Source: Bacteroidales bacterium (GTDB taxonomy: Bacteria > Bacteroidota > Bacteroidia > Bacteroidales > UBA932). From it: DNA of 64,000 bases. Every line of letters begins with the position of its first letter. The stretch's first letter is position 1. A model generated the notes under the pieces. That model was not told where the DNA came from and did no database searches. It saw only the letters and a program-made list of their open reading frames with translations. Both the position numbers and the translations under genes were made by a program. Below are positions 62,086 to 64,000 of this stretch, one piece after another. The DNA is taken from NCBI GenBank assembly GCA_023667095.1, contig JAMPAT010000004.1, forward strand, positions 106,013 through 170,012. Reading direction: 5' to 3'.

Positions 62086-63528
62086 ATGATGAAAAAGACA
62101 ATTTTTGCAATACTGTCACTTATATTATCGGCCTCTTCAGTATCGGCCCAGAAAGTGGATGAAAGGGTGGAGAATTATGCCGTTGACAGCCTGTCTGTAA
62201 GCCGCGACGGAGGATATATGACAGTAAACATTGATATGCTCCTTTCAGGGCTCAAGGTGTCACATAACCGTGCTGTCATGCTTACGCCTTCCATCATAAA
62301 TGGTGCAGATACCCTCGCCTTGCCTTCTGTCGGTGTATATGGACGTACGAGGTGGTATCATTATCTGCGCAATGACGGTATGATTACCGGGGAGGGGGAG
62401 ACAAGCTATATGGCCAGGAAGCGGCCTGACAGCCTTTCATACGAGGCTGTCGTGCCATACGAGGAGTGGATGAACCATTCACAGGTGCTTGTGATGCGCA
62501 GGGACTATGGATGCTGCCGCACATTGCTTTCAAGCCAGGACAGCCTTTTTGCAGGATATGATGAGCCGGTTGTGCCGGAGCCATATTTCCCTGCACTTTC
62601 CTATATCCGTCCTGTGGCGGAGATGTCAAAGCATTTTGCAATCAGCGGTTCTGCATTTATCGATTTCCCTGTAGACCAGACTGTAATCTATCCTGAATAC
62701 AGGAGGAATACGTCAGAACTGGAGAAGATACGTGGCACAATTGATTCAGTGCGCAATGACAGCGATATCACTATTACTTCAATCTGGCTGAAAGGATATG
62801 CTTCTCCAGAGAGTCCATATTCACATAATGAGGACCTTGCAAAAGGACGTACGGCTGCCCTGAAGAAATATGTCCAGAACATGTACCGTTTCGGGGACGG
62901 CATCATAGAGACTGACTATGAGCCGGAGGACTGGGCCGGACTGCGCCGATATGTGGAGACATCGGGTCTTGAACACAGGGATCAGATACTTGCACTTATT
63001 GATTCAGACATGAATCCTGACACAAAGGAATGGAGGATAAAGTCAAAATATCCTGCAGACTACAGATTCCTGCTGCAGAACTGCTATCCGGCATTGCGCC
63101 GTACTGACTACCGTGTAGAGTACAATATACGTGTATTCAGTGATCTGGAGGAAATCAAGCGTATCATGAAGACGCATCCGCAGAAACTGAGCCTCGGGGA
63201 GCTTTATCTTGTCGCGCAGACGTATGAACCCGGAACCGAGGAGTTCAATGAGGTGTTTGAAATTGCGGTCCGCATGTATCCTGACGATGAGACGGCTAAC
63301 CTGAATGCAGCGAATACTGCAATGCAGTCTGGAAACCTTGCCAGGGCGGAGAAGTATCTTGCAAAATCCGGTACCTCACCTGAGGCAATGTATGCGCGTG
63401 GAGTATATGACTTCCTGTCGGAAAGCTATGGAACTGCCGCGCAATACCTTAATGAGGCAAAGGATGGTGGAATCAGCCTTGCCGATGAACTGTTGGACAG
63501 GATTGGGATGATGGACATTACGAAATAA
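62086..63528 (+). CDS. DUF3868/OmpA-like protein with TPR tail (fimbrial operon)
   Basis: A 480-residue exported protein: signal peptide at 1-20 (cleaved near SVSAQ), a DUF3868-type N-terminal domain (about 20-190), an OmpA-like middle (FIDFPVDQTVIYPEYRRNTS, then a GYASPESPYSHNEDLAKGR motif resembling peptidoglycan binding), and helical TPR-like repeats at the C-terminus (ANLNAANTAMQSGNLARAEK). This combination is the second gene of fimbrial operons in Bacteroidales. Probably anchors or assembles the fimbria. Confidence 0.85.
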   Translation: MMKKTIFAILSLILSASSVSAQKVDERVENYAVDSLSVSRDGGYMTVNIDMLLSGLKVSHNRAVMLTPSIINGADTLALPSVGVYGRTRWYHYLRNDGMITGEGETSYMARKRPDSLSYEAVVPYEEWMNHSQVLVMRRDYGCCRTLLSSQDSLFAGYDEPVVPEPYFPALSYIRPVAEMSKHFAISGSAFIDFPVDQTVIYPEYRRNTSELEKIRGTIDSVRNDSDITITSIWLKGYASPESPYSHNEDLAKGRTAALKKYVQNMYRFGDGIIETDYEPEDWAGLRRYVETSGLEHRDQILALIDSDMNPDTKEWRIKSKYPADYRFLLQNCYPALRRTDYRVEYNIRVFSDLEEIKRIMKTHPQKLSLGELYLVAQTYEPGTEEFNEVFEIAVRMYPDDETANLNAANTAMQSGNLARAEKYLAKSGTSPEAMYARGVYDFLSESYGTAAQYLNEAKDGGISLADELLDRIGMMDITK

Positions 63529-63554
63529 TTGTATTACTAAATATTTATTAACAG

Positions 63555-64000
63555 ATGAAGAAAGTTTTTATAAGCTTGATGGCACTTGCTGCACTCTGCT
63601 CATGTGCCAAAGATGAGACACCGGTTGACGGTGCCAAGCCTTGGACCGGCGGGGATGAGGCGTACATTAACATTAGGATTGCAAGCGCAGATTCCATGAC
63701 AAAGGCAGCTGAAGAGGGAGAAGAGACGACAGATACTCCAGCAGTGGAGAACCCATTCAAATATGGAGATGAGCATGCTGTGAAATCAGCAAGGTTCTTC
63801 TTCTATGATGGAGCAGGAGTCTTTGTTTCTGAGGCCAATGTGTGGAATGGCGGTAAACCTAATGAAGAGAAACCGGACCAGAACGTTGAGTTCTTCGGAA
63901 ATTCCGTGGTAGTCCTCAGGGGACTTACTGAGAAGACTTTCCCTAAATATGTTGTCACTGTCCTGAATACTCCGGATGGATTTACTCCAGGTGAAACTCT
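63555..64000 (+). CDS. Mfa1/FimA-like fimbrillin lipoprotein (3' end outside window)
   Basis: The first 148 codons of a lipoprotein: MKKVFISLMALAALCSCAKD with lipobox at Cys17, then AYINIRIASADSMTKA followed by a long variable N-terminal domain (FKYGDEHAVKSARFFFYDGA), typical of P_gingi_FimA/Mfa1 fimbrillins, which are made as prelipoproteins and cleaved on the surface. It begins 26 bases after the DUF3868 gene. The rest lies beyond 64000. Confidence 0.85.
   Translation, partial: MKKVFISLMALAALCSCAKDETPVDGAKPWTGGDEAYINIRIASADSMTKAAEEGEETTDTPAVENPFKYGDEHAVKSARFFFYDGAGVFVSEANVWNGGKPNEEKPDQNVEFFGNSVVVLRGLTEKTFPKYVVTVLNTPDGFTPGET

Overview
The window comes from a Bacteroidales chromosome (phylum Bacteroidota). 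I cannot name the genus. The evidence is the gene families (Porin_10-type putative porin, DUF3575/DUF3868/Mfa1-like fimbrial operon, type I asparaginase, AmgK-RapZ fusion) and at least a dozen promoters with the Bacteroidota vegetative -7 motif TAnnTTTG. One of these, upstream of tRNA-Val, has the complete TTTG-N19-TAtcTTTG form. Most of the window is conserved housekeeping sequence. Remnants of mobile or accessory genes lie at about 19.0-19.3, 43.2-46.7 and 52.2-52.7 kb.

1-9.05 kb (minus strand) is a tripartite MacAB-TolC-like efflux locus with its own NtrC/NtrY-like two-component system inside it. The order in transcription is ABC ATPase, sigma-54-dependent response regulator, histidine kinase, TolC-like protein, HlyD-like adaptor, and a FtsX/MacB permease cut by the window edge. 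The ATPase and the TolC-like gene are each preceded by a -24/-12 promoter and by two TGTAAA-N5-TTTACA palindromes in almost identical geometry. These are the probable enhancer sites of the locus's own regulator and are the strongest new observation here.

9-21 kb holds a GH2-like secreted protein without a catalytic barrel, a secreted NUC1-type nuclease lipoprotein, a ridA-to-ctp run (RidA, large anchored protein, acyl-CoA ligase, dCMP deaminase, S41 protease), tRNA-Gly(CCC), an IS1634-like remnant, and uxaC with a perfect 24-bp LacI-type palindrome upstream. 21-33 kb is minus-strand housekeeping: TonB-like protein, udk, asnS, alkaline phosphatase, an ExbB/ExbD/ExbD cluster, asparaginase, TatD, DprA, QueA and a Nudix hydrolase. 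32.8-43.1 kb holds pyrE, an SRPBCC protein, an RsmF-like methyltransferase, a TPR protein, two transporters, a LolC/E-like permease, an MltF-like lytic transglycosylase and the putative porin.

43.2-46.8 kb is eroded accessory DNA: the tail of an IS982-type transposase abuts a decapitated AlbA/GHKL gene, followed by a small membrane protein, a PBP-like protein that has lost all three active-site motifs, and two strong inverted repeats. 46.8-61 kb returns to core functions: pncA/pncB, an AmgK-RapZ fusion followed by a MurU-like nucleotidyltransferase (probable MurNAc recycling), a hipBA pseudogene, CPBP protease, a second nucleotidyltransferase, a DivIC/FtsB-like protein, purB, folP, tmk, a DoxX/MauE protein, PAP2, an LpxL-type acyltransferase and tRNA-Val(TAC). 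61.3-64 kb opens a fimbrial operon (DUF3575, DUF3868/OmpA-like, Mfa1-like fimbrillin) that continues past the window. Its leader has an 8-G tract and two mutually exclusive hairpins.
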